A DNA stretch of 64,000 nucleotides. It comes from Diphasiastrum complanatum (Eukaryota > Streptophyta > Lycopodiopsida > Lycopodiales > Lycopodiaceae). Below, piece after piece: positions 1 to 12,829 of this stretch. The number at the start of each line of letters is the position of its first letter. Positions within the stretch are counted from its first letter, which is position 1. The position numbers and the translations under genes were made by a program. The stretch covers positions 46,808,617 through 46,872,616 of the forward strand of contig CM055097.1 in NCBI GenBank assembly GCA_029204225.1, written 5' to 3'. The notes beneath the pieces are model-generated. The model saw only the letters and a program-made list of their open reading frames with translations. It made no database searches and was not told the origin of the DNA.

Positions 1-100
1 TTGGTAGGCTAAGTACTGCAGTAGTGATTGTAGTGTGCTCATTGCTAGTGTGTGAATTCAAGAGGACTTACACGAGCCATGTTTTTTCTTCTGCCAACAG

Positions 101-1345
101 GTCGATGCTCACTAACATTGCATACCAGCTGCTGATCTTTGAGCGCTACCAGTTTCCTTTCGATGGAGAGCAAAGTCGGCGGAGGGAGGATATGTTGAAG
201 CCTGTTTCATGGTGGGGTACTATGGGCGCGGCACAGGTGACCTGCGACGACTGGCCGAGAGAGTCCTTGCACAGGACTGTTCAGCAGGAGCTTGCGAGCG
301 GAATTGGAGCACCTGGGCCTTGTATCACACGTAGAAGAGGAACAGGTTGTCCATCGAGCAGTGTAGGCGGTTGGTGTTTGTGAACACGATGTTGAGGCGC
401 ACACGAGGAGGGGACAGATGCTCGAGGTGAGTCACATCATCACCCCCCGTTTCTTGCTATGCTTTGATGAACTAAATTGCTTTCGAATTATGCAATGAAT
501 TGCTGACAACAATGTATTGTTTTTGGTTGCAGGTGAACCCTGACACTTGCTTGGTGGTCGGCAGCTGCTGCTCCTCGGGCACCACCCACGCAGGAGGAGA
601 TGGATGATGAGATCTATAGAGAGTTATATAGACAAGCACAGGCTGACGCACGGGCTCTACGGCGTTCGAGGAGGGCAACAGGCAGAGGGATAGGGTTGAG
701 GGGGGGATGATGAGGGCTTGGAGGGTGGAGAGGAGCTCGGGGGCTGACTATCATGAGGAGGAGTGGGTTGAGGGGGATACGGAGGAGGATGAGGAGATGG
801 GGGCGGAGGCACAGGGGGATGACCTGGCTGACCTGCTGGTAGACCCTGATGCGGAGACAAAGGAGGAGCCAGCATTCCTGCACGTAGGCCTAGGGGGAGA
901 CCTAGAGGTTCTGGGAGGGGGGGCTGAGTTCACTTTTTGTAGACATGAGTGGAGCATCACAGGCAGCCGTCGGCCAGGCATCATCACAGTGGGTAGGGCC
1001 ATCCCAGGGCGTTGGATCACAGCCACCTGACACACAAACACGCAGGAGTAGACACAAGGGTGGGCGCAGGCAGAGGGGGGCCAGAGGAGGGGGGCTAGAT
1101 GAGAGGAGAGAGGCAGAGGGGGCAGGCAGAGAGGGGCCAGAGGAGGGGAGAGAGGCAGAGAGGCAGAGGCAGAGGCAGGGGGAGGATCCAGAGCCAGAGC
1201 ACGCAGCAGAGAGCCAGAGCACGCGGCAGAGCCAGGGCCACACCACGGCATATGGCTCCCTCCAGTTCCGATTCATCTACAGACCCTTGGGATCTGCAGT
1301 CAGGATTCAGATGATGGTTCCTACCATGACTCTGACGAGTCTTAG
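101..1345 (+). pseudogene. hAT-family transposase, 3' part (decayed)
   Basis: An exon starting after a good acceptor at 99-100 reads as the C-terminal dimerisation region of hAT transposases. A WW pair at 210-215 is followed, after a frameshift near 216-221, by LRRLAERVLAQDCSAG and ACERNWSTW (about 245-325), then KRNRLSIE and a LVFVNTMLRR stretch (about 338-400). These match the family hallmark of a CSSSACERNWS-like segment plus an RNRL segment. A TAG stop lies in frame at about 335-337. The exon ends at 426 with a GTGAGT donor, and the next exon starts at 533 after a TTGCAG acceptor. That exon encodes the usual poorly conserved charged tail, rich in Arg/Gly, then Glu/Asp, and its frame shifts more than once before a TAG at 1343-1345. 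The N-terminal zinc finger and DDE core lie left of the window. Seen: the domain hallmark, splice sites, stop and frameshifts. Inferred: a dead copy. Confidence 0.72.
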
Positions 1346-1463
1346 TTGTGTAGTTTTAATTATTCATGGAACATCATTGTACCCCATTTTGGTGCCATGT
1401 GGCCCGATATTATAATTTACGATGATCCTATTCACAGCAGTTTAACGATTCGGTACTGTTCTT

Positions 1464-1466
<3 letters not shown>

Positions 1467-1518
<52 letters not shown>
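1467..1518. repeat. GA microsatellite
   Basis: A run of GA dinucleotides about 52 bp long with a single GAG interruption near its middle. Confidence 0.95.
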
Positions 1519-1674
1519 TATGGTTGAAAAACGATTCCATATGGTTTGTAAAATGCTTCAGTACGGTTTCAGGACGATGCAGTATGGTGACTGGTTCAGA
1601 ACACTTAGCTATGTGCTTTTTGTTTAGCATGATTCAGCATTTTTGTTTAGTTTGTTGGATCTGAGAGAGATAAC

Positions 1675-1675
<1 letters not shown>

Positions 1676-1711
<36 letters not shown>
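1676..1711. repeat. GA microsatellite
   Basis: A second GA tract of about 36 bp, flanked on the right by an A-rich stretch. Confidence 0.95.
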
Positions 1712-1715
<4 letters not shown>

Positions 1716-2039
1716 ACAAAAGAGACTTGAGCCTGTCAACCAATCATGAGGAAAAAGGATGGTGGACCTTGGCATTCAAGTAGTATTTTCAAACTAAGTG
1801 CCAAAGCTCAAATCCAATATCAAATCCTGTCAACTACTTCTTGAAAAATGTTACTAAGCACCAATATGATTAGCTGCCAACATGGATCCAGTGGAAGAAA
1901 GAAAAGAACAATATGGGAACAAAAAAAGACTCTTAAAATTGCTCTATGCAGATTTGGAATCTATCGATTGATGTAACAAGTAAAGTGGATACAGACTATT
2001 GAGTGTATTGAGTGTTGACGACTCCACTTCGAAACCTAC

Positions 2040-2349
<310 letters not shown>

Positions 2350-2718
2350 TTATTATTGTTGAAAAAAGATCTACTATAAATTTTACACAAAAATTACATG
2401 TTCGTGCATACTCCTTCAAGTTGTACACAGAAAAAGACGGAATCGGGCCGATTCAAATCGGTGCATTAAAGTCTAAACTATGGTAAAGAATGCCTGTATA
2501 ACTAGCAGTTAGGGGAAACTTTTTGCAAAAGAGATTCAGTGACAATTGAAATGGAGCAACAGGTCTCATGCTAACAGCCAGTTCACCGGCTGAAAGCAAA
2601 TTGAAAAGAAAAATTTTGCGCACTAGCTACATATAGTCTCTGAATTAAGTCCCAAACATTCCCAGGCAACAACATAGATGCCGTTCCTTGAATAGGATCG
2701 CCAAAATTTGAGTTCTCA

Positions 2719-2943
<225 letters not shown>

Positions 2944-3154
2944 TCAGAACAGAGGTGACTTGAGGAGAATGAGAGGAGCCCAAAAAACCAAATCAGGTGT
3001 CAAGGTGACCTTATGCCAGTATCCTCTTTCACAGGGCTACTAAATACTCAGAAACTAGCAGTTTGAAAGCTAATGCTTGAAGTAAATTCATTTCAGAAGC
3101 TGTGAATGCAATATGCATCAAACAATGCAAAACTTCAGTAGCATAAGCTACTCA

Positions 3155-4506
<1,352 letters not shown>

Positions 4507-4936
4507 TATAGGAAATCAAAGTGCCAAGATCCTTCTAACATTCAATCTCCATATACAAGAAGAAGAAAAAGAGGAAGAAGCAGAAGAGGGAGAGGGTTAG
4601 GCGCCCTCAAGGAGAGAGAAAGTAGTAGCAATGCTTGCAAGGGAATGAATTACAAATGAACAAAGAGTACATATAAATAGGCCTTCCAAGGGCCTAGACT
4701 CTTCCAAACTCTAAGTTCTAGAACCTTCCAAGACCCAGAACTAATTATAAGGCACCCCCAAAGTCAAGATAGGGTCCCTTAACATAATTAGACTTTACTT
4801 GGACCCACAAATTACTACTGGACCAAAATTGAGTCCAACTCAACTAAAACTGACTTAACATGGTCTAAAATAATAAACCTAACCCATGGTTACACAAGTC
4901 TCGACCTTTTGGGTCAAAGTAACCTATAAACCAACA
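4507..4936 (-). repeat. 3' LTR of the non-autonomous element
   Basis: About 430 bp, with its partner at 11197-11634 and an inverted partial copy at 18460-18768. Shared landmarks are an AAGAAGAAGAAA-like purine run, ACATATAAATAGGCC (a TATA-like block) and GACCTTTTGGGTCAAAGTAA near the right edge. The left edge has TA where the partner has TG, so the terminal dinucleotide is mutated. Confidence 0.85.
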
Positions 4937-5157
4937 GCTTGCCACTTTGAACACCCAAAAAATCCAGCAACACACCACTTTGAACCAATGTACTAATTGA
5001 CATGATTTTTCCCCTCCTCCATTAGTACAAAATGGCTTCAAAGAATGCTTGATTTCAGCCTTTTACAAAACATTATCTTGAGAAGCTTGCTCATAAGGTT
5101 CTTCACTAATGCATCCATCATTTGCAACAAATGGCTCAAGAGAAGAAGAATGCTTTA

Positions 5158-5557
5158 TGAAGAATTACAAGACCTAGCTATGGAGTATCTTAACTCAGAT
5201 GCTAGATCAACTATGAAAGCTTGAGAAAACTTGGCTATGGAAATATCACACACAAGGAGAATTGCATGAGCATCTCACAAACTCAAAAGTCTCAAGAAGA
5301 AATGAATTGCTAGTAAGAGAGAGGAGGGCGTGGGTCCTCCAAATCCCTTGTGAGGCAAGCACCTCCTTTACATGCATGGAAAGTCTAGGTGTCAACCATG
5401 GGAGTGAGCTACTTGGCCAAGTGGGCCACTTGCACTAATTTACATAACTTAACAAAAAGGGGGGGTCATGCATTTAATTAAAAACATGCCCCATGAGTTA
5501 TGTACAACTTAACTAATGCTTAGCCAAAAGGGGTAAAATAGGCATTACTCTTCAACA
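5158..5557 (-). repeat. 3' LTR of nested copia
   Basis: 400 bp, TG…CA. Against its partner at 9836-10235 I count about ten single-base indels but only about two substitutions. The RNase H stop codon (TGA at 5552-5554, minus strand) falls just inside this LTR. Confidence 0.95.
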
Positions 5558-6295
5558 CCCCCCCTTAATGGCAATTTTATTCAAACTGACACCCAACAAA
5601 GTTCTGAACTTTTCAAACTTATCTTTACTAAGTGGTTTAGTAAAAATATCAGCTGTCTGGTCGTTGGTGTCGCAATAAACTAGCTCGATCTCCCCACTGT
5701 GCACTTTCTCTCGTATAAAATGCTGGTCCACCTCTATATGTTTTGTCCGTGCATGATAGACTGGATTCCTTGCAAGCTGAATGCAGCTTTGGTTATCACA
5801 ATGTAACAATGTAGGTCTTACTTGAGCAATCTGCATGTCCTCAAGTAGACGGCGTAACCAAATGGCTTCACAGGCGGACCTCGTAGTCGCCCTGTACTCA
5901 GCTTCGGTAGACGATAGAGCAATTGTAGGCTGCTTCTTACTGCACCACGATATAGCCCCTGAACCTAGGCTGAAGCAATAGCCTGTCGTCGATCTCCGAT
6001 CGTCTCTATCACCTGCCCAATCAGAATCTGAATAGCCTTCCAGCTGAAGGTTCCCGTCATCCGTGTATCCAATCCCATAAGTCACTGTCCCTCTCACATA
6101 TCGTAGGATCCGCTTGGCTGCCTTCCAATGTGCTTCGGTAGGCTTACACATGTATTGACTTGCGATTCCAACCGCATAAGCAATATCTGGCCTGGTGGTA
6201 GTAAGGTAAATCAGGCTGCCCACTAACTGACGATAGAGCGTCTCATCTGCAAATGCTGGACCATCATCTTTTGATGGCTTGTTACTTGCATCCAT
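5552..6295 (-). CDS. nested copia: RNase H and end of polyprotein
   Basis: An uninterrupted 247-codon minus-strand frame. It contains [20 protein letters not shown] (end of the RT connection), then the copia RNase H with [31 protein letters not shown], the [20 protein letters not shown] stretch and [11 protein letters not shown]. The catalytic acidic residues sit in the DSDWAGD, STEAE and DNQS segments. The frame ends inside the 3' LTR. It is the best preserved part of the element and is separated from the RT frame to the right only by a frame change around 6300-6330. Confidence 0.92.
   Translation of the reverse strand: MDASNKPSKDDGPAFADETLYRQLVGSLIYLTTTRPDIAYAVGIASQYMCKPTEAHWKAAKRILRYVRGTVTYGIGYTDDGNLQLEGYSDSDWAGDRDDRRSTTGYCFSLGSGAISWCSKKQPTIALSSTEAEYRATTRSACEAIWLRRLLEDMQIAQVRPTLLHCDNQSCIQLARNPVYHARTKHIEVDQHFIREKVHSGEIELVYCDTNDQTADIFTKPLSKDKFEKFRTLLGVSLNKIAIKGGC
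5558..5567 (-). promoter_or_regulatory. polypurine tract of nested copia
   Basis: CCCCCCCTTA on the plus strand gives TAAGGGGGGG on the element strand, directly upstream of the TGTTGAAG start of the 3' LTR. This is the expected position for the plus-strand primer of reverse transcription. Confidence 0.85.
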
Positions 6296-6321
6296 GGCTG
6301 ATTGGTTTGCTTTCTTGCATG

Positions 6322-7110
6322 TTAAACTTCTTCAATAATTTCTGTGCATACTTTGCCTGTGAGAAAAAGACAACGCTTTCCTTTCCAAACTTCAACTCCT
6401 AGGCAATAGTGTAGCAAACCTAAATCTTTCATTTCAAACTCATTAGAAAGATTCTTCTTAACACAAGCAATAAGCTTCTTATTGCTTCCCGTGATGAGTA
6501 GATCATCCACATAGCCGTCTCTCCTTCCCTGAAGACATAAAGATTGCAATCAGACTTACTCTTCTCAAACCCTTGCCTTGCAAAGTACTCATCAATTCGG
6601 CTATACCAAGCCCTTGGCGCCTGTTTGAGCCCATACAAGGCTTTCCTAAGCCTGCAAACCAGATTCTCCTTGCCTGTTATTTCAAATCCCTGCGGTTGTT
6701 CCATGTAAACCTCCTCCTGTAGGTGCCCATTAAGAAAGGCACTCTTGACATCCATTTGATGGACATCCCAATCAAAATATGAGGCTATAGCCAAAACGGT
6801 CCTGATAGATGTCATTTTAGCAACAGGTGCGAATGTCTCATCATAGTCTAGCCCCTCTTGCTGAGCATAGCCTTTCGCCACCAACCTTGCCTTGTACTTG
6901 TCCACTGTTCCATTGGCATGAAACTTGGTCTTATAGACCCACTTGCAACCTATTGGTTGCTTCCCTTCTGGCAATGTAGTGAGCTCCCATGTGTCATTCT
7001 TGACAATGGAGTCGTACTCCTCCTGCATGGCATGTTGCCATACCTTTTCTCTCACGGCTTCGTGAAAGAATTGTGGCTCATCTGCATTCAGAATAGTGGA
7101 CATAAGAGCA
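6322..7110 (-). CDS. nested copia: reverse transcriptase (one frameshift)
   Basis: The minus-strand reading shows the copia RT in order: [94 protein letters not shown] and the catalytic [10 protein letters not shown]. The YVDD box is in a different frame from the upstream part, so a frameshift falls around 6510-6540 just before it, where the usual residues between LYVF and YVDD are also shortened. [20 protein letters not shown] follows in the new frame. All catalytic aspartates are present. Whether the shift is real or a consensus error cannot be told here. Confidence 0.88.
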
Positions 7111-7183
7111 AAGTTAGTCTCTTGTCTCTCATGAGACCTAAGAGATCTTCTGACACCCTGTTCACTGCTCTCTCCTTCTTCAA

Positions 7184-7990
7184 TCATTTGACCTTCTTTG
7201 ATTGTTTCCCAATACCACCTAGGTAGCTTCTTCCTAGCAGTAGGTGATGTGGATGGTGACCACGTATCCCATGGTACTGTTTTAGTCTTCCGTTTGTCCT
7301 TTGGTATATGTGCATATGCTGTACACCCAAATACTCGAAGGCTGCCCACTTTGGGCTTCTTGCCACTATATGCCTCTTCTGGCGTGATTCCTTCAACTGC
7401 TTTGGTTGGACTTCTATTCAATAGAAAAACAGTTGCTACCGCTTCTGCCCAAAAAGAATTTGGCAACCCCTTTGCCTTGAGCATGCTCCTCGCACACTCA
7501 ACTATAGACCTGTTTTTCCGCTCAGCCACGCCGTTTTGCTGCGGTGTATGTGGAGCAGTAAACTGTCTCTTTATCCCACATGCTTTGCAAAGATCTTTGA
7601 ACTCATCAGAAATATACTCACCACCCTTATCTGACCTGAGAGTCTTTAACCTCTTTCCTGTGTGGTTTTCCACCATAGCTTTCCACTGTTTGAAGTATTT
7701 GAACGCTTCAGATTTCAGTTTCAGAAAATAGACCCATACCTTCCGAGAGAAATCATCTACGAAGGTCATGAGATAGTATGCCCCCCCTGCTGATTTGACC
7801 TGCATGGGACCACATAAATCTGAATGCACAAGTTCAAGAATGCCCTTGGCCCTGGTAGCTTTCTCCTTTGGAAACTTTTTCCTTTGTTGCTTCCCTAATG
7901 CACAAGCCTCACATGTATCTGAAGAAGACTTAATGCTAGGAAGATCTACTACCATTTTGTGCGTTCAAAACTTGCAAACTTTTGTAACTC
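7184..7990 (-). CDS. nested copia: integrase
   Basis: Minus strand. The HHCC end (CEACALGKQQRKKFP) is followed by the DDE core: HSDLCGPMQ with FVDDFSRKVWVYFLK, LRSDKGGEY, and HTPQQNGVAERKNRS with its catalytic Glu. WAEAVATVFLLNRSP, then the GY-type end RVFGCTAYAHIPKDKR, follow. After KDKR the frame jumps into an acidic linker (WETIKEGQMIEEGESS) without the usual F-V-G-Y segment, so roughly 60-80 residues are missing there. Otherwise the integrase runs in the same open frame as the RT. Confidence 0.88.
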
Positions 7991-8469
7991 AAATGACCAT
8001 ATCTCTCATGCCAAAGCTTGTCCCGATTAGTATCTCTTGCAGACAAGGCCTCTTGGCTAGGAATGGTTGTGAAAAGCTTGTAAAGACCTCCTTCTTGCAT
8101 TCCCTTGGCTACCACTTTGAAGTTCTTCTCTTTGTCTTTTACCAAACATTTAGAATCATTAAACTCTACCACCATGTTCTGTTTGGTAATGGCACCAACA
8201 GATAACAAGTTCTTAGCCAACCCTGGTACATGCAACACACTTTTAATTTCCTTCACCTCACCTGATGATAGCTGTATTGCAACTGTACCTTTGCCCCTCA
8301 CCATACGTGTAGAATTATCTCCAAGGCAAACATGCTGGCTATCTTCTGTCTCCTCATAGGTGCTGAACCAATCTCTATGAGGTGTCATGTGCTTTGAGGC
8401 TCCAGAATCAATGTACCATCCACCAAATGTGGATTCAGATGATAGGGCTGCGGTGAATAGCTCAAGCAC
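7936..8469 (-). CDS. nested copia: protease and GAG-pre-integrase region
   Basis: A minus-strand frame containing GGWYIDSGASKHMTPHRDWF, whose DSGA is the active-site signature of copia aspartic protease (about 8390-8420). It continues with the conserved IKSVLHVPGLAKNLLSVGAI stretch and KLWHERYGHLSYKSLQVL, the GAG-pre-integrase histidine segment. It joins the integrase frame through a shift at about 7950. Confidence 0.87.
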   Translation of the reverse strand: MLELFTAALSSESTFGGWYIDSGASKHMTPHRDWFSTYEETEDSQHVCLGDNSTRMVRGKGTVAIQLSSGEVKEIKSVLHVPGLAKNLLSVGAITKQNMVVEFNDSKCLVKDKEKNFKVVAKGMQEGGLYKLFTTIPSQEALSARDTNRDKLWHERYGHLSYKSLQVLNAQNGSRSS

Positions 8470-8499
8470 ACCAGATTGCTCCTCCTCTGCAACTTTGTC

Positions 8500-9700
8500 A
8501 ACAAAGTGACTCTGCTGGTTCTTTCCCTCTTCATGATCACTTTTGCATCTTCCTGCATTACAACAGCAAAATGCCCATACTTACCACAAGAGTTGCAGTT
8601 GCCCTTCCTCTTGGGTGTAGTATGAGGAATTGTGCTTGGACTCCTCTCCAACCTGTAACTTGGACACCTGCTGCTCCAAGCTTTGCTTTGAGTTCTTCTT
8701 TTTGCCTTTGCCTTTCTTCTGAAAGTTTTTGCTTCTTCTTAGAAGCAAATGCAAGCTCTGGATTTCTTCCCTTTCAGAAAGATTCTTCCTTCTCATCCTC
8801 CTCCTGTAAAAGAAGACCACATAACTCCCCCAAAGGTTGGGAGGGTTTCTCCCTAGCAGAAAGGGACATCACATAGTTTGATAGTTGAATGACAAGCCTG
8901 TTCAAAACTATGGGAACAATACTCCTGTCACTTACTTTCTCTCCAACTGAAGCAAGCTGATCCCAATAGGTCCTTGACCCTTTGTAATATGATCACCAAT
9001 TGTTGCACCTGCTTCCATCTTGAGAGTATGTAACCTGTTTTGCAAATACACCAGCTTGGCTGAATCAACTGTTTCAAACATAGACTTTAGAATTGTCCCA
9101 AGCATCAGCTGCATCCCCTTGCATTGTAAATGTGAGGAATAATATTGTCCTTGAAGAAAGATTGATTATCCTATGAGCTTTATGTCTCTGTTCATGTAAT
9201 CCTTCAATTCAGGATCAGATGTTGGTAAGGTTATGTACCTGTCATGACCTCCCAGCAATTCTTATCATCAAGATATTAGCTATCTTGAACATCCACCACT
9301 CTGTAGTTTGTGCCATCTAGTTTGCTAGATTCACCCCAACAAACTCTCCCCAAAACTTGCCATGCTAAAATCTGTGCTTAAAAACAGAAGCTCAACTTGA
9401 AAGAGAATCAGAAAAGAACAGCTTCCAGCAACAAGGGTTTAACCCCAAAACTAGGGTATGTAGCCACTTCAAGCAACCCTTTCAGCTCCTGCTTTTGTCT
9501 TTGCCACTTGGTGTGGCCCTCACTAGCACAAGCACTAGGCTCCACTGGAACAGAAACCAGAAGCCCCTACATAAAGTGCGCCCTACTTTAGTGTAAGCTC
9601 CTCCAGAAAAACTCTCCAAAACTTAGCCAGATTTAGAAAGTTTTTGGATCATCCCACTCCCTTGCCAATAGCTCACCAACAGTGCAAGACTCCACCTGAT
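8500..9700 (-). pseudogene. nested copia: gag and nucleocapsid, several frames
   Basis: Minus strand. A zinc-knuckle begins CNSCGKYGHF at about 8565-8597. The following Cys is reached only after a one-base change of frame. To the right lies a Lys-rich stretch (QKKGKGKKKNSKQ, about 8690-8730) and a piece of the capsid region (SAKLVYLQNRLHTLKM, about 9010-9060). From 9115 to 9820 gag coding is too broken for me to follow, and the leader follows. Order and spacing fit copia gag. Confidence 0.65.
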
Positions 9701-9823
9701 CTGACACCTGTGGATCAAATGCTCCCTCTTTCAAGATTGAGGTGCTTGTAGAAGATAAGAATCTTCTCAAGAATCTAAGCACTGAAGTTTCTCTCACTCT
9801 CAGACTCACAGGCTAGACAACCT

Positions 9824-9835
9824 GCTCTGATACCA
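9824..9835 (-). promoter_or_regulatory. primer-binding site of nested copia (initiator tRNA-Met)
   Basis: The element-strand sequence TGGTATCAGAGC starts immediately after the 5' LTR and is complementary to the 3' end of plant initiator tRNA-Met. The match stops after the usual short length, unlike the gypsy element at 42220-42293. Confidence 0.93.
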
Positions 9836-10235
9836 TGAAGAATTACAAAGACCTAGCTATGGAGTATCTTAACTCAGATGCTAGATCAACTATGAAAGCT
9901 TGAGAAAACTTGGCTATGGAATATCACACACAAGGAGAATTGCTGAGCATCTCACAAACTCAAAAGTCTCAAGAAGAAATGAATTGCTAGTAAGAGAGAG
10001 GAGGGCGTGGGTCCCTCCAAATCCTTGTGAGGCAAGCACCTCCTTTACATGCATGGAAAGTCTAGGTGTCAACCATGGGAGTGAGCTACTTGGCCAAGTG
10101 GGGCCACTTGCACTAATTTACATAAACTTAACAAAAAGGAGGGTCGATGCATTTAATTAAAAACATGTCCCATGAGTTATGTACAACTTAACTAATGCTT
10201 AGCCAAAAGGGTAAAATAGGCATTACTCTTCAACA
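9836..10235 (-). repeat. 5' LTR of nested copia
   Basis: 400 bp, directly preceded on the plus strand by GCTCTGATACCA, the complement of the primer-binding site. It ends at 10235, followed by the TSD copy CTTTA. Confidence 0.95.
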
Positions 10236-10240
10236 CTTTA

Positions 10241-11184
10241 CCATACCAACATTCGATGCAAAACTTGTACTTGTAGAAAAGCAATGCCATGAAGACTAGT
10301 TGGTGCCATCCAACATATCTTCAACCTGAACCAAGTACGAATTGCTCCTAAATCTCTAGCCATAAGAACCCAGCCTAAGAAGATAAACTTTTTCAAACCC
10401 TAAATGTGCCCTAAAAGACACAAAACCAGCAAGTATCAAATCAGCACCGGAATGTGTCGAAACCACACATTAGATGATGTAGGAACTTGCCTTCCTACAA
10501 GCCTTGTGTGCTGAAAATTTCAGCCTGAAATTGCATTACAAACCCAAAAACCAGCAAGCAAAAATCAGGTTAGCCTCCAACAAAGCTTTTTTCGAAACCC
10601 TTCTTTCTTGCAAAAAGTGTGAACAATACACACACGGATAGGGTTGTTGCAACACCCTACAAATGGTAATATGTTGTCCAATTTTCAGCCTCGGAATGTG
10701 ATCGGATCATCACAAGAAAATTAGCGCCTTCTTCCACACTTGAAACAAGCAAAAAGAAGCGGATCTTCACTTTGTAAAATCAGCAAGATGCTGATTTTTC
10801 AGCCAAATCAGAAGAATAGAAATTGCTTGTAGATGGGCGCCCTCCTGCAAAGGAGCAAATCTGAAAAATAGGGCAGCAACGGACCAACGGAAAGTAGGAT
10901 AAACCTACACGGAAGTGGGCGACCTAAAAGAAGCCCCGAAGAAGATAAGTAATGGTGGCCTTCCTGCAACCTGAAAAATCAGCAAACAACAACATGATTT
11001 TTTGAGCGCCCAAAATCCTGTTATCTTCTTTGATGTGTGGCGCCCCTCCTGCAAAACGGAAAAAGAGTCAAAAAACGGTATCTTCACTCCAAAAAAATCA
11101 GCAAAGGTGCTGAATTTTTGTGATCCCTAAGTGGAAGAAGATCTCTTTTGGTAGGGCGCTCTAAATCAAGCATACAGATCCATG
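10241..11184 (-). other. leader of the non-autonomous element
   Basis: This is untranslated leader between the nested insertion and the primer-binding site. It has no long reading frame. It contains repeated units with GGGCGCCC/TGGCGCCCC next to CTCCTGCAAA, and several AAAATCAGCA boxes. The same sequence recurs in inverted orientation at 12830-13900. Confidence 0.7.
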
Positions 11185-11196
11185 GCTCTGATACCA

Positions 11197-11634
11197 TGTA
11201 AGAAATCAAAGTGCCAAGATCCTTCTAACATTCAATCTCCATATACAAGAAGAAGAAAAGAGGAAGAAGAAGAAGAGGGAGAGGGTTAGGGCCCCTCAAG
11301 GAGAGAGAAAGGTAGTAGCAATGCTTGAAAGGGAATATGAATTACAAATGAACAAAGAGTACATATAAATAGGCCTTCCAAGGGCCTAGACTCTTCCAAA
11401 CTCTAAGTTCTAGAACCTTCCAAGACCCACTACTAATTATAGGGCACCCCCAAAAGTCAAGATAGGGTCCCCTTAACATAATTAGACTTTACTTGGACCC
11501 ACAAATTACTACTAGACCAAAATTGGGTCCAACTCAACTAAAAATTGACTTAACATGGTCTAAATAATAAACCTAACACCATGGTTACACAAGTCTCGAC
11601 CTTTTGGGTCAAAGTAACCTATGGGAAACTAACA
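11197..11634 (-). repeat. 5' LTR of the non-autonomous element
   Basis: Partner of 4507-4936, starting TG directly after the primer-binding-site block and ending in ACA. The two copies differ by scattered substitutions and single-base indels, more than the nested copia LTRs differ, so this insertion is the older of the two. Confidence 0.85.
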
Positions 11635-12829
11635 TTATCATTTATTACTTCTAACACCTCCTACAGTTACATTCTTAGTGCCTCTCTTTGCCATGAAGCT
11701 AGAAGCTATCATAGTTTCTTCGAATCACGATTCGTTCAAAGAATCATCGTTTCAAAATGGTCCGATTTTTTTTGAAACAAAGAAAAAAAAAAAAAACAAA
11801 AATTTTAAACTGTTTCAAAACGCGACTACTTTTGTCTAAATGTATGTGTGAAAAAAGAGTTTTGAACCGTTTTGGAACGGGATTGTTTTTACCTAAATGT
11901 AAGTGTGCCACTCAAGTTTCATGAACTTCAAACGGCAACCCTAACCAAGCATAGAAACATACATTTTGAACTAGAATAAGCCTTATGTTTTGTGTACGCT
12001 TTTAACTCCTAGAGAGATGTTTTGTGTATGGTTTGAGAGAGAGAGAGAGAGAGAAGAGAGAAGAAGAAGAAGACGCTTTATTAATGTCTTTTCCATGCCA
12101 TAAGTAGGCTATAAGACTGATCAATCATCAAAAAGATGGAAACTAGACAGATCGATGCCGTCAACTAACAAAACTGAAAAAAAGATCTAACTAAGAAGAG
12201 AATAATGGCCATGATTATATGGTACACAAACCATTTACAAGTTCAATTGGACATCTCTTTAGTTCTCTGACTCTGACTTTAACTTTGTGCAATCTCAGGT
12301 AATCTCAATCAAACTTTATTAATAGCAATAGTCTACAATCTAAAAATCGAATAACACCATCCCCTATAGATCATCCGTTTCCCATTCGTTGAAGCCTCCA
12401 GTCTTGCCTTTTTCCATTCTTGAACCTGAATGAAAGAAAGGTCTTCATCCAGGTGTATCTTGGTATCCCACAATTTTCAATCTCTTACCTAGCACGTCAC
12501 GACAATGAGATACAATTGTGAAGCGTTATGACAAGAGTATCTGGATCCTTCTTAGGACATGCCACACAGTATCCATACCTTTGTTATGGTGTTGAAGAGT
12601 CTCTTCCAAGAACTTCATAGCTTCGTCAACAGCATCCTTGGAATTCGTACATTATGAGCTTTTTGCTCTCGCAAACGGCTCTCGGTGAACGGTGCTGAGA
12701 TAAATGAAGGTGGGAGGTGGAGGAATGGCAATATTCGAACCTTTAAGTACATCTGCCAAGTTTGGACAAAAGTATGATGTTGCTTTTCAAGCTGTTGGAT
12801 CTTAGCTGAAGTAGTTGTGTGAAAAGACT
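11635..12829. other. intronic spacer
   Basis: A poly-A-rich stretch (11767-11800), a GA tract with GAA triplets (about 12038-12075) and otherwise anonymous DNA. No coding signal recognised. Confidence 0.5.

Larger units (their letters stand above)
1346..2039. other. spacer with GA microsatellites
   Basis: Between the hAT tail and the last recognised OTC exon there are two GA tracts and otherwise unremarkable AT-rich DNA. I searched the minus strand here for the final OTC exon (HCLPAER and the HAQNA-like end) and did not see it. Confidence 0.6.
5153..10240 (-). mobile_element. nested Ty1/copia element, near complete, with 5-bp TSD
   Basis: The element runs from 5158 to 10235 (about 5.08 kb). 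It has 400-bp LTRs at both ends starting TG and ending CA, and is flanked by an exact CTTTA duplication at 5153-5157 and 10236-10240. The primer-binding site (9824-9835) follows the right LTR and a G-rich polypurine tract (5558-5567, read on the minus strand) abuts the left LTR, so it is a minus-strand element. Gag, protease, integrase, reverse transcriptase and RNase H occur in the copia order. The insertion lies inside the interior of the older non-autonomous element. Coding frames are broken at several points, mostly by apparent one-base shifts, plus one real loss between integrase and reverse transcriptase. Confidence 0.93.
4507..11634 (-). mobile_element. non-autonomous LTR retrotransposon, split by a nested copia
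   Basis: Two similar LTRs (4507-4936 and 11197-11634) flank a short interior (4937-5157 and 10236-11196, about 1.2 kb once the nested element is removed). A GCTCTGATACCA block at 11185-11196 abuts the right LTR and is complementary to the initiator tRNA-Met 3' end, which sets minus orientation. The interior has a long leader with repeated GGGCGCC(C) motifs, no gag, protease, integrase or reverse transcriptase, and a short reading stretch (about 5070-5140, minus) with MMDALVKNLM that resembles the extreme end of copia RNase H. I see no matching target duplication (CCTCC on the left, TTATC on the right), so an end may be rearranged. It looks like an internally deleted derivative moved in trans by a relative of the 14-18 kb copia, whose LTR shares a block with it. 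Confidence 0.75.

Noticed and set aside
945-1415. Open frames of 156 and 71 codons rich in Arg/Gly/Gln
   Set aside because: Low-complexity purine-rich tail of the hAT relic read in other frames. No start context or domain.
7198-7731. 177-codon plus-strand frame, and the similar frames 6858-7226 and 7795-8205
   Set aside because: They are antisense to the copia integrase and RT, whose minus-strand motifs are unmistakable.
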